This document shows positions 1 through 7,376 of a DNA stretch of 17,890 nt, piece by piece. The DNA is from CAZHLD01 sp964533185. GTDB lineage: Bacteria > Acidobacteriota > Terriglobia > Acidiferrales > UBA7541. The translations under genes and the position numbers were made by a program. The stretch is taken from contig CAZHLD010000067.1 in NCBI GenBank assembly GCA_964533185.1, forward strand, positions 1 through 17,890, read 5' to 3'. The notes under the pieces are model-generated. The model was not told the origin of the DNA. It saw nothing but the letters and a program-made list of their open reading frames with translations, and searched no databases. How positions within the stretch are numbered: the stretch's first letter is position 1; the number at the start of each line of letters is the position of its first letter.

Positions 1-2289
1 GCCGAATCGCATCTCAAGGCCGGCCGCCAGCCGCAGGCCGTGGGCCTGCTGAAAAAACTTCTCGATGCCGAGCCTGAAAACCTCCGCGTCCAGACGCGCC
101 TGGCCGAGCTGTACCTCGTGATTGGCAAGCCCAAGGAAGCGGTTGAAGCCTTCCTCACCGCCGCCACTAGCCTGCTCGAGAATCGCGCCCCTGCCGAAGC
201 CGAAAAGCTCGCTCGCCGCGCCCTCGACGCGGATCCCAACCACGCTGGCGCACTCACGCTGCGCGCCCGCTGCCTCGCCGCGAACAGCAAGCCCAACGAC
301 GCCATCGAGCTTCTCAAAAGCCTCCCCGAGCTGGACGCCGGCTCCGAGGCTACCGCGTTCCTCCTCGAGCTGTATCTCCAGCACGGCCATTCCGACCGCG
401 CCATCAAGCTGGCCCGCAGCGTCTTCGTCCGCAACCCGAAGAATTACGCCTCCGCACACGAAGTGGCTGTGGCACTGATCGAATCCGGCGAGGCCGCGCC
501 CGCCCTGGAACTGCTCGGCTCGGTCCGCGACGCCATGGTCGAAGGCGGCGACCAGGAACGCCTTTCCCAGGCGCTTCAATCTGCCGCCGAGCGCCTGCCG
601 GGGCGCCTCGAGCCCCTCGAGTGGCTTGTCGATCTCTACCGCCGCACCAGCGATTCCTTCCGTTTGCCGGAGACTCTCTCGCAATTGGCCGCCGCGCTAG
701 TTTCCGCCGGCGACCTCGGCCGCGCTCGCCAGACTTACGAAGAGTTCCTCGACCACGACCCTGAAAATGAGACCGCCCGCCGCAGCCTCAACCGGCTCCG
801 CGCCAAGATGGGCCTCGGCCCGTACAAAGATTCCGGTAGCCTGCGCACCGCACCGGCCGCGCCTTCTGAAGCCGCCGAAGTTGAAGCCCAGCCCGCGCCG
901 TCTCTGGAAGCAACGATCGACGAAGAAACTCAGCGTTTTGTCGCACAGTCGCTCACCGACGTGGACCTCTTTTCCAGCTACGGCCTCACGCAGAAAGCCA
1001 TCACCCTGCTTGAGACGGTCCTCGAGCGCGCACCCAATCACCCCGTTGTCCTCGAGCGTCTGCTGGATCTCAACCTCGGTGAAGGTAATGACCGCCACAC
1101 CGCCGAGCTCGCCTCCCAGCTCGAGCAGGTCTATCTCGACCGCGGCGATTCTGCAGGCGCCGAGCGGTTCGCCGAACTCCGCCGGCGCTACCAGCGCGCC
1201 GCTGGCGTATCCGACGCCGAGCTGGCCGTGCCTCCCACCGTCGAAGCTACGCCCGCTGAATTCTGCGTGCCTCTGGTGGACGCCGCACCCGTGGCCCCCG
1301 AGGTCGCCGCTGTGCCCGTGCCGGTCGAAGTCAATCGCGCTGCCGAAGCCACCGTCCATGAAGTGGACCTCTCCGAAGAGTGGGCTAGTCTTTCCCAGCA
1401 GATGGCCCACGCCGTCGGCGCGTCACCTGCCGAGCCTCAGGCATCTGCTGCACCTCCTGAGATCGAAATCGAATCTCCGGTGGAAGCAGAAGAGCTCGCC
1501 ACAATCAGCGCCGACGACACTGCCGCGCTCCGCGCCGCTCTCGACGCCGCGGCGAAGCGTCTCCACGAGGTGCCTGCTCCCGAGCCTGCCGCCGAATATG
1601 AACTCGAGCTCGAGCCCGCCCCCGCCGCGACGGAATCCGCCGCGACCCCGGCCGTCGTCGAAGCGCCCTCGGCTCAATCCTCGACCCACGTCTTGTCCTC
1701 CGACCAGTTTCTCTCCGACCTCGCCTCCGAATTTGGCGGCAAGGTCCCGGCGTTTACGCCGCCGGCCGCTCCGCGCGTTTTTCAGCGAGTCCCGAGCGCA
1801 GCCGAGGGACAGGCCTCGCCTGCCGCGCCGCGCGAAAACGACCCGCTCCACGAAGTCTTCAACGAGTTCCGCGCCGAGCTCGGCGAGATGGGCGTCGAAG
1901 ACGAAGACCTCGAAACCCACTACAACCTCGGCATCGCCTACCGCGAAATGGGCCTGGCTGAGGAGTCCATCGGCGAGTTTCAGAAAGTTGCCAAGGCCGT
2001 TCAGAACGGCCGCGCCTTCCCCTACACCATGCAGTGCTACACCCTGCTGGGCCTCTCCTTCCTCGAAAAAGGTCAGCCATTAATCGCGGTGATGTGGTAT
2101 GAAAAGGCTCTGGAGACGCCCGGGCTCGACTCGGAGACCATCCTCGCGCTACGCTACGACTTGGGCGTGGCCCAGGAGCTCTCCGGCGAACCGGCTGCGG
2201 CGCTCAAGAGTTTATCTCTGGTCTACGGCATGAACATAGACTACCGCGACGTCGCCGAGCGCATTGCCGCGCTGCAGAAGCAGCGCTGA
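1..2289 (+). CDS. TPR-repeat protein, 5' end outside the window
   Basis: The reading frame is open from base 1, and the residues before the first GTG (base 40) already form part of a TPR helix pair, so the gene starts upstream and that GTG is internal. Helix-turn-helix repeats of TPR type (patterns such as LAELYLVIGKPKEAVEAF) fill roughly the first 260 visible residues, with another block around residues 300-400. A long Ala/Glu/Pro-rich, probably disordered linker follows to about residue 610. A final TPR block includes THYNLGIAYREMGLAEESI. TPR arrays serve as protein-interaction scaffolds. No catalytic domain or membrane segment is visible in the part seen, so the partner and pathway are unknown. 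The next gene starts 12 bases downstream, which suggests co-transcription. Confidence 0.9.
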   Translation, partial: AESHLKAGRQPQAVGLLKKLLDAEPENLRVQTRLAELYLVIGKPKEAVEAFLTAATSLLENRAPAEAEKLARRALDADPNHAGALTLRARCLAANSKPNDAIELLKSLPELDAGSEATAFLLELYLQHGHSDRAIKLARSVFVRNPKNYASAHEVAVALIESGEAAPALELLGSVRDAMVEGGDQERLSQALQSAAERLPGRLEPLEWLVDLYRRTSDSFRLPETLSQLAAALVSAGDLGRARQTYEEFLDHDPENETARRSLNRLRAKMGLGPYKDSGSLRTAPAAPSEAAEVEAQPAPSLEATIDEETQRFVAQSLTDVDLFSSYGLTQKAITLLETVLERAPNHPVVLERLLDLNLGEGNDRHTAELASQLEQVYLDRGDSAGAERFAELRRRYQRAAGVSDAELAVPPTVEATPAEFCVPLVDAAPVAPEVAAVPVPVEVNRAAEATVHEVDLSEEWASLSQQMAHAVGASPAEPQASAAPPEIEIESPVEAEELATISADDTAALRAALDAAAKRLHEVPAPEPAAEYELELEPAPAATESAATPAVVEAPSAQSSTHVLSSDQFLSDLASEFGGKVPAFTPPAAPRVFQRVPSAAEGQASPAAPRENDPLHEVFNEFRAELGEMGVEDEDLETHYNLGIAYREMGLAEESIGEFQKVAKAVQNGRAFPYTMQCYTLLGLSFLEKGQPLIAVMWYEKALETPGLDSETILALRYDLGVAQELSGEPAAALKSLSLVYGMNIDYRDVAERIAALQKQR

Positions 2290-2301
2290 CACCCTCCGCC
2301 C

Positions 2302-2547
2302 ATGAACCGTCTGCTCCGCGTCCTGTTGATCCTTGTCTGCTTCGAGATGGGGGCGCTGCTGCTCTTTATTCCCTGGGTCAAGTCCTGGGAGAGCAATTAC
2401 TTCCTCACGCGCTACCCCGTGCTCATCCCCGTCCTGCTTCACCCCGCCATTCGCGGTGCCATCTCCGGCCTGGGCGTGCTCAACATTCTTCTTGCCGCCA
2501 GCATGATTCGCTGGCGGCCACCGGAACCCGTTGCCAGCCGCAGCTAG
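2302..2547 (+). CDS. small two-helix membrane protein, unknown function
   Basis: This 81-residue protein has two hydrophobic segments, at about residues 5-25 and 52-68. A short loop containing W and Y residues joins them, and the C-terminal tail is Arg/Pro-rich. The ATG lies 12 bases after the TPR gene stop, and the 3' end overlaps the likely start of thiE by 17 bases. Tight packing and overlap argue for a real, translationally coupled gene. I recognise no family. A small inner-membrane protein is all the sequence supports. Confidence 0.65.
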   Translation: MNRLLRVLLILVCFEMGALLLFIPWVKSWESNYFLTRYPVLIPVLLHPAIRGAISGLGVLNILLAASMIRWRPPEPVASRS

Positions 2548-3187
2548 ACCCGTCCTCTGCTACGTCACCGACCGACACCTGCTCGGCCCTGACGAAGACG
2601 CGCGCCTCGCGGCGCTTTCCGCTGCAATCCGCCGCGCCATCGCCGCCGGCGTGGACTGGATTCAGATCCGCGAGAAAGACCTCTCCGGTCGGCGCCTCTC
2701 GGAGCTGGTCCGCGATGCCGTGGGCGCTGCTAGCGGCAGTTCCACGCGCATCCTCGTCAACGACCGTCTCGATATCGCACTGGGGTTGGGCGCTGCGGGA
2801 GTTCATCTCGGTGAGGAGTCGGTGCCGGTGGCCGAGGTCATTCGCTGGCGAAACGCCGAGCCGACGCGCCGCAGCTTCTTGGTGGGAGCTTCCTGCCATT
2901 CGCTCGCCGCAGCGCAGCAAGCCGAACGCGATGGCGCTGACTACATTTTCTTCGGGCCTGTGTTCGACACGCCCGCGAAGCGCAAGTTCGGCCCGCCGCA
3001 GGGGCTCGACCGCCTCAGCGAAGTCTGCCGCGCCGTGCGCATCCTCGTTCTCGCCATCGGCGGCATCACCCTCGAGAACGCTGCGGATTGCCTCCGCTCC
3101 GGCGCCGCCGGCCTCGCCGCCATCCGCCTATTTCAGGAATCGCCCGACCTCTCCGCAGCAGTGCCACGACTTCGTTCTGGTTCTTAA
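2531..3187 (+). CDS. thiE: thiamine phosphate synthase
   Basis: ThiE joins HMP-pyrophosphate to the thiazole phosphate to make thiamine phosphate in the cytosol. The 218-residue length is typical of this TIM-barrel family. Family signatures are in order: IQIREKD (44-50), the NDR phosphate/metal motif (77-79), GVHLG (90-94), VGASCHS (118-124), GPVFDT (142-147) and the late phosphate-binding AIGGI (175-179). The only start that keeps the N-terminal strand is a TTG at 2531; an in-frame TGA at 2504-2506 excludes anything further upstream. The start lies inside the end of the preceding membrane-protein gene, so translational coupling is likely. No other thiamine gene or TPP riboswitch is visible here. 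The related regulator TenI is an alternative, but the complete synthase motifs favour ThiE. Confidence 0.9.
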   Translation: MPAAARPVLCYVTDRHLLGPDEDARLAALSAAIRRAIAAGVDWIQIREKDLSGRRLSELVRDAVGAASGSSTRILVNDRLDIALGLGAAGVHLGEESVPVAEVIRWRNAEPTRRSFLVGASCHSLAAAQQAERDGADYIFFGPVFDTPAKRKFGPPQGLDRLSEVCRAVRILVLAIGGITLENAADCLRSGAAGLAAIRLFQESPDLSAAVPRLRSGS

Positions 3188-3202
3188 GCAATCATTTGGG
3201 GG

Positions 3203-3490
3203 CTATTGGGAGTACTTAAAGATGGCATCCATCAATTCGTCGTAAGCCTTTGGATCAGAACGCCGGATGGCCTGCGTCGCGCAATTCTCCAGGTAATTGC
3301 GCAGCACAATCCGGCTGACCTGCCGCAGGGCACTCTGGACGGCAGCCAATTGTGTCAAGACCTCCAGGCACGGTCGCTGCGCTTCGAGCATCTCCTGCAC
3401 CCCGCGAGTCTGACCCTCAGCCGCCTTCAGTCTACGGATGGCGTTCCCTTGTCGTTCTTTCGAGTAAATGGGCAAGGTGGTAGTCTTCAT
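3203..3490 (-). CDS. CsoR/FrmR/RcnR-family transcriptional regulator lacking the ligand His
   Basis: This 95-residue all-helical protein matches the metal- or thiol-sensing CsoR superfamily. It has RLKAAEGQTRGVQEM (20-34), C41 and a second Cys at 70 in YLENC. Copper-sensing CsoR uses a Cys-His-Cys set in which the His is four residues before the second Cys. Here that position is Tyr66, while the paralogue at 3959-4267 has the His. A CsoR relative without the His could sense persulfide (CstR-like) or another thiophile rather than Cu(I); this is inference. The ATG at 3490 is preceded by GGGGAGGA about 10 bases away. It is probably the second gene of an operon with the Cys-rich secreted protein upstream (53-base gap). 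It converges on thiE. Confidence 0.85.
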   Translation of the reverse strand: MKTTTLPIYSKERQGNAIRRLKAAEGQTRGVQEMLEAQRPCLEVLTQLAAVQSALRQVSRIVLRNYLENCATQAIRRSDPKAYDELMDAIFKYSQ

Positions 3491-3543
3491 TCTGGAAAAG
3501 TCCTCCCCGGGGCGGAGCCGAACGGAGCCCGAGCCCCTTCGAT

Positions 3544-3777
3544 TTACTTCTGGCCATTCTTCTGGACGCCCGCAGGCTCGCAGCAACACTTCTCAATGGT
3601 CTTCTTGGCCAGCGGGCAGTAAAGCTTTTTATCCCGTTGCTCGCAGCAACACGCCTCCATGCTCTTTCCGGTGAGCGTGCAGCGATACGATGCAGGCTTC
3701 TTCTGAGCTTGCCCCGCCGACAGGGCGAGTCCAGCGAAAAGCAGTGTTCCAACCATCAGGGGAATGGCACGGCGCAT
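3544..3777 (-). CDS. small secreted Cys-rich protein with duplicated CCC motif
   Basis: This 77-residue protein begins with a clear signal peptide (MRRA, then a hydrophobic stretch to about residue 20, with cleavage likely after AGQA). The mature part has two copies of a 21-residue unit of pattern C-x-L-x-x-K-x-[MI]-E-x-C-C-C-E: C33 with C43-45, and C54 with C64-66. Eight Cys in about 50 residues points to metal binding or redox trapping outside the cytoplasm. AAGGAGGA lies just before the ATG. The gene is divergent from the CsoR-mer series and shares its operator region. I do not recognise a named family. A periplasmic soft-metal-binding role is inferred from composition and context. Confidence 0.75.
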   Translation of the reverse strand: MRRAIPLMVGTLLFAGLALSAGQAQKKPASYRCTLTGKSMEACCCEQRDKKLYCPLAKKTIEKCCCEPAGVQKNGQK

Positions 3778-3798
3778 CTTCGTCCTCCTTGGTCGCCT

Positions 3799-3822
3799 AA
3801 TACCCCCACCCCGTGGGGGTCA
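3799..3822. promoter_or_regulatory. candidate CsoR-type operator in divergent intergenic region
   Basis: TACCCCCAC-CC-GTGGGGGT is a nearly perfect inverted repeat (ACCCCCAC at 3802-3809 pairs with GTGGGGGT at 3813-3820). G-tract palindromes flanked by TA are the usual operators of CsoR-family repressors. On the minus strand a possible -10, TATTAG, overlaps one edge, which places the palindrome between -35 and -10 of a promoter for the CCC protein and regulator. Both CsoR-like genes are adjacent. Operator function is inferred. Confidence 0.65.
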
Positions 3823-3958
3823 TCGGAGAGTCGCATGGTATGCCCGGCCCTGTCAAGAGGATTCCCGGCCTACGGGCAGGGAGCACTTTTCGGCAGGCCC
3901 GCAGAAATACCTTGCACCCAAGGCAGCTTCTGCGGCATCCTATCCCCCAGGAGGGGAT

Positions 3959-4267
3959 ATGCCAAAGGCAGACACTCTCGGGAAAGCTATCTACCTCGAT
4001 CCCGCTGTCGAAGTGGAACTTCAGGACCGCCTGAGCCGCATCGAAGGCCACGTCCGCGGAGTCAAACGAATGCTCGCCGAACACGCCACCTGCGAAGACT
4101 TACTCATTCAGCTCTCCGCGATTCGCTCGGCGCTGAACCAGGCCACCGCGCGACTGCTCGAAAATCACATGGAAACTTGTGTCGCCGACTGCGTGCGCGC
4201 CGGCCACGGCGAAAAGGCTCTGCGGCAGCTCAAGGGCGCTCTGGCGCAGGTCCTGAAGATGCAGTGA
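3959..4267 (+). CDS. csoR: CsoR-family metal-sensing repressor with Cys-His-Cys ligands
   Basis: This is a 102-residue helical DNA-binding repressor of the CsoR/RcnR/FrmR superfamily. RLSRIEGHVRGVKRML (25-39) is the family signature. C45, H70 and C74 reproduce the Cu(I)-binding Cys-His-Cys triad, and an extra C78 is present. The ATG at 3959 was chosen because CAGGAGGGG lies 2 bases upstream and because the longer frame runs through the operator. It heads the + strand metal series, with the next gene 21 bases downstream. CsoR proteins usually release DNA on binding Cu(I), but relatives control other soft metals. Mer-type genes downstream leave the effector open (mercury, copper or another thiophile). 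Confidence 0.88.
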   Translation: MPKADTLGKAIYLDPAVEVELQDRLSRIEGHVRGVKRMLAEHATCEDLLIQLSAIRSALNQATARLLENHMETCVADCVRAGHGEKALRQLKGALAQVLKMQ

Positions 4268-4288
4268 AGAATTCTGTTTTCGGAGGAA

Positions 4289-4891
4289 ATGATGAACGAA
4301 AGAGTGGGCATTTTTGGCGCAATTGGCACAGCCGTTCTGGCCTCGGTTTGTTGCATCGGTCCGGTCGTGCTGGCGGGATTAGGGATAGGAGCGGTGACCG
4401 CAGCACAGCAGTTTGCTGCCTTGCGGCCATACTTTCTTGCGTTGACTGCCGTCCTTCTTGGGCTCGGTTTCTACTTTGCCTATCGCAAACCGAAGCGGGC
4501 GGCTGTGTGTGATGGTGAGGTCTGCGAGGCGCCGCGTGTGGCGCGCTGGGGCCGGCCGCTGCTTTGGATTGCTACGGTCGCAGTCGTGGCGCTGGTGACT
4601 TTCCCCTACTACTACGGACCACTCCGCGCAGCATTCGACAAGCCTCAGCAACCAACCCCTGTGGCGGCCATGCCCGCCCAACTTTCCACGGTCGAACTGA
4701 AGGTGAGCGGAATGACCTGTAGTGGTTGCGCCGTGAGCGTGCGCAACGCACTCGTGGAAACGCCGGGTGTGACCGCAGCGGAAGTGGACTGGGAATCAGC
4801 CCGTGCGAGAGTGCAGTACGACCAGAGCAAGGTTTCCACGGCCCAGCTCATTGAAGCCGTCAACAAGACCGGATTCAAGGCCTCGCTTTGA
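4289..4891 (+). CDS. merTP: MerT-MerP fusion: mercuric-type inner-membrane transporter with C-terminal HMA domain
   Basis: The protein has 200 residues. The N-terminal MerT part has three hydrophobic segments (about 7-34, 45-65 and 90-110). The paired Cys21-Cys22 in ASVCCIGP in the first helix is the MerT hallmark, and a second Cys pair, C74 and C79, lies in the loop after helix two. After a Pro/Gln linker, residues 134-200 form a heavy-metal-associated domain with GMTCSGC (C144, C147). MerT takes Hg(II) across the inner membrane from MerP; here both are on one chain. ATGs at 4289 and 4292 are both possible, and GGAGGA spacing favours the second slightly. The gene sits 21 bases after csoR and 36 bases before the flavoprotein gene, in an apparent operon. 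Confidence 0.88.
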   Translation: MMNERVGIFGAIGTAVLASVCCIGPVVLAGLGIGAVTAAQQFAALRPYFLALTAVLLGLGFYFAYRKPKRAAVCDGEVCEAPRVARWGRPLLWIATVAVVALVTFPYYYGPLRAAFDKPQQPTPVAAMPAQLSTVELKVSGMTCSGCAVSVRNALVETPGVTAAEVDWESARARVQYDQSKVSTAQLIEAVNKTGFKASL

Positions 4892-4927
4892 TCGAAATCT
4901 CGACATTAAAGCGGAAGGAACAGAAAA

Positions 4928-6280
4928 GTGACCCAGAAGTTTGATCTCGTAGCGATCGGAACAGGTTCGGGGGCTTCGGGAGTCGCCATGCGTTGCCGAA
5001 GAGCAGGTTGGCAAGTCGCAATAGTGGACTCGCGCCCGTATGGTGGCACCTGCGCGCTGCGCGGCTGCGACCCCAAGAAGGTGCTCGTTGGTGCAGCCGA
5101 CCTCGTTGACTGGGGTGACCGGATGGCAGGACAAGGAGTGGTCGCAGACCGCGCGCGGATGAATTGGAGCGGATTGATGCGCTTCAAGCGGTCGTTTACC
5201 GCCCCGGTTCCGAAGCATCGTACAGAGGGCCTAGCAAAGGCTGGAATCGCCGCCTTCCATGGTCGCGCTCGTTTTGTCGGTCCAGCCGCAGTCCAGGTTG
5301 GTGAAGACGTTCTCGAAGCACGCTACATCGTCGTGTCTACCGGGCAGAGACCGGCAACGCTGAACATTCAGGGAGAACAGTACCTCACAACGAGCGATCA
5401 GTTCTTGGAATTGGAAAACCTCCCACAGCGCATCGTGTTCATCGGGGGCGGCTACATTTCTCTTGAGTTCGCGCACGTTGTAGCACGCGCCGGAGCCCAA
5501 GTGAGAATCTTGCACCGTGGCTCGCGTCCCCTGCCGCGCTTCGACCCTGATCTTGTTGATCAGCTCGTTAAAAGAACCAGAGAGTTAGGCATAGAGGTGG
5601 ATCTGGAGACGCGCGCTGAAGCAATTGAGCGAGGTCCGAGCGGCCTCGTTGTTCATGCGTCGCGGGGCGGCGAGAATCTCAAATTCGAGGCCGATTCGGT
5701 CGTTCACGGGGCAGGTCGAGTCCCTGAGATCGATGACCTCGACCTGGGAAAAGCGGGCGTCGAATGGGATCGTCACGGCGTCAAGGTCAACGAATACCTC
5801 CAAAGCGTATCGAACCTTTCTGTCTATGCCGCTGGCGACGCTGCTGCAACCGACGGCCCGCCCCTGACCCCTGTAGCCGGGTACGAAGCCCAGATTGTCG
5901 CCGCCAACCTGCTCGAAGGGAACCATCGCAGGGCCAACTACCGGGGGATTCCCAGCGTGGCTTTCACGATTCCGCCGCTGGCCACAGTGGGCCTGTCTGA
6001 ACATGCGGCGCAGGAACAGGGTCTTCGGTTTCGGGTCAAGCGTGAGATTACCTCCGCCTGGTACTCCTCCCTTCGCGTGGCCGAGACTTGTTCTGGTTTC
6101 AAAGTACTCGTGGAGGAAGAGAACGACCGCATTCTCGGGGCTCACCTGCTCGGTCCTCACGCGGACGAGACGATCAACCTGTTTGCCTTGGCCATTCGAT
6201 CCGGCCTGCGCGCAACGGACTTACGAGAAGCGTTGTTTGCCTACCCCACACATGGATCGGATGTCCAGTACATGGTCTGA
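4928..6280 (+). CDS. MerA/glutathione-reductase-like FAD-NAD(P) disulfide oxidoreductase
   Basis: This is a 450-residue flavoprotein of the pyridine nucleotide-disulfide oxidoreductase family. An FAD-binding GTGSGASG is at 11-18, and the redox disulfide is C42-C47 in GGTCALRGC. The NAD(P)-binding GGGYISLEFA and the second FAD motif VYAAGDAA follow, then a dimerisation domain. The start is GTG 4928 with GGAAGGA upstream. Its place after merTP suggests mercuric reductase. However, there is no N-terminal HMA domain, the chain ends in SDVQYMV without the vicinal Cys pair that delivers Hg(II) in classical MerA, and the usual active-site His-Pro of this family reads Tyr-Pro (YPTHGSD). It may therefore reduce a disulfide, a metal-thiolate or a low-molecular-weight thiol. 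General family is certain; substrate is not. Confidence 0.85.
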   Translation: MTQKFDLVAIGTGSGASGVAMRCRRAGWQVAIVDSRPYGGTCALRGCDPKKVLVGAADLVDWGDRMAGQGVVADRARMNWSGLMRFKRSFTAPVPKHRTEGLAKAGIAAFHGRARFVGPAAVQVGEDVLEARYIVVSTGQRPATLNIQGEQYLTTSDQFLELENLPQRIVFIGGGYISLEFAHVVARAGAQVRILHRGSRPLPRFDPDLVDQLVKRTRELGIEVDLETRAEAIERGPSGLVVHASRGGENLKFEADSVVHGAGRVPEIDDLDLGKAGVEWDRHGVKVNEYLQSVSNLSVYAAGDAAATDGPPLTPVAGYEAQIVAANLLEGNHRRANYRGIPSVAFTIPPLATVGLSEHAAQEQGLRFRVKREITSAWYSSLRVAETCSGFKVLVEEENDRILGAHLLGPHADETINLFALAIRSGLRATDLREALFAYPTHGSDVQYMV

Positions 6281-6300
6281 ACCGGAGGAGGAAGATCGTC

Positions 6301-6789
6301 ATGTCGGATTGTTGTTCGGTTCACCGAAGAGTTCAGGCAACTGGGGTGATGGCCTGCCCAGTCAGCGGGACGCGTTCGAAGCAAGTGGGCCTGCTCACCG
6401 TAGGGGCTCTCGTTCGGCATCTGCCCTTGGGTATGCCGCCAACGCAGTACTACTTCTGCGAAGCACCGGATTGCGATGTGGTTTACTTCCCTTCAGACCC
6501 GGCAGCTCCCAGTTTCCATCGTGCTGATGTCCTGGTGCGAGTGGGCATCAAAGAAAGAGAAGATCCGATCCCGGTCTGCTACTGCTTTGGGTTCACGCGA
6601 AAAGATATTTGGGACGATATCGCGCAGACGGGAAGGTCTACTGTTGCGGAACATATTAAAAGAGAGGTGAAGACAGGCAATTGCGCTTGCGAAGTGAAGA
6701 ATCCCTCAGGCAAGTGCTGCTTGGGAGATGTCGCGCGGTCCGTGCAGGACGGCCTGAAGGTCTTGCAGACCAGTGCCCTGCCGCGGTAG
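6301..6789 (+). CDS. CopZ-type iron-sulfur metallochaperone (N-terminal domain form)
   Basis: The product is a 162-residue soluble protein with eleven Cys: C4, C5, C19, C53, C58, C93, C95, C128, C130, C139 and C140. PVCYCFGFT (91-99), the later C-x-C pair and the CC pair resemble the zinc plus [2Fe-2S] N-terminal domain of archaeal CopZ. The classical C-terminal HMA domain is absent; the neighbouring MerTP supplies one. CopZ-type proteins accept soft metals and may reduce them via the cluster. The ATG at 6301 follows GGAGGAGGAAG and lies 20 bases after the flavoprotein stop. It probably passes metal or electrons between MerTP and the flavoprotein (inference). Confidence 0.8.
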   Translation: MSDCCSVHRRVQATGVMACPVSGTRSKQVGLLTVGALVRHLPLGMPPTQYYFCEAPDCDVVYFPSDPAAPSFHRADVLVRVGIKEREDPIPVCYCFGFTRKDIWDDIAQTGRSTVAEHIKREVKTGNCACEVKNPSGKCCLGDVARSVQDGLKVLQTSALPR

Positions 6790-6830
6790 GCCTGCGCAGA
6801 GAATCTATCGTCAAGAATAGGAGGAAGCTG

Positions 6831-7364
6831 ATGAAGGTGAAACTTGTGGTCGCGCTCATTCTTGCCCTCGGTTTGCTGGCTTGGGCGACGACGTCGGACG
6901 CTTCGCCTGGGCCGCTGGCTGGGAAACGCGTCCTGGTACATCTCAAAACGGGATTCAATCAAGACGACAACCAGCCGTGTGTGGCTTTCAACGTGGCCTT
7001 CGCCGCGTTGAAGCAGGGGGCAAAGGTCGAAATGCTTTTCGATGCCGGAGCCGTGGTGGATTTGAAAGTCTGGCAAGGCAAACCAACCAGCCTGGCCTAT
7101 GAGTTGCCGGACAAGCTGAAAGACATCTTGGTTCAGCAATACAAGACTCCGGCCAAGAAAGATTTCCCCAGAACCTATCAAGAGTTTCTGCGCTGGCTCC
7201 ACCGGCAAGGGGTCGAGATCACTTTTAACGGCTCGCTGGCGCAACTAACAAACCTTTCGAACGGTATTCACGACGTCGGCCAACTCGAACCTATCGCAAA
7301 GCCGCTTTCGCTTGACGAAATGCTCCAGCACCGCGCCCGCGCCGACGTCTATCTGGTGTACTGA
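6831..7364 (+). CDS. exported DsrE-like protein
   Basis: This 177-residue protein has an N-terminal signal peptide (MKVKLVVALILALGLLAWA, cleavage near residue 24). The mature part begins GKRVLVHLKTG and alternates strands and helices in the manner of DsrE/DsrF-like or peroxiredoxin-like small folds: KVEMLFDAGAVVDL, a helical middle, GVEITFNGSLAQL and a final YLVY. Only one Cys is present (C50, in NQPCVAF), so it could carry a persulfide or simply bind a ligand. GGAGGAAG lies just before the ATG. It is 41 bases after the metallochaperone and 12 bases before the glutaredoxin, so co-transcription is likely. Assignment to the DsrE superfamily is by overall pattern and is moderate. Confidence 0.65.
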   Translation: MKVKLVVALILALGLLAWATTSDASPGPLAGKRVLVHLKTGFNQDDNQPCVAFNVAFAALKQGAKVEMLFDAGAVVDLKVWQGKPTSLAYELPDKLKDILVQQYKTPAKKDFPRTYQEFLRWLHRQGVEITFNGSLAQLTNLSNGIHDVGQLEPIAKPLSLDEMLQHRARADVYLVY

Positions 7365-7376
7365 AGTGGAGGCGAA

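Noticed and set aside
3637..4512. 291-residue ORF on + across the divergent intergenic region
   Set aside because: It overlaps csoR and merTP in another frame, has Arg/Pro/Ser-rich shadow composition and runs through the operator.
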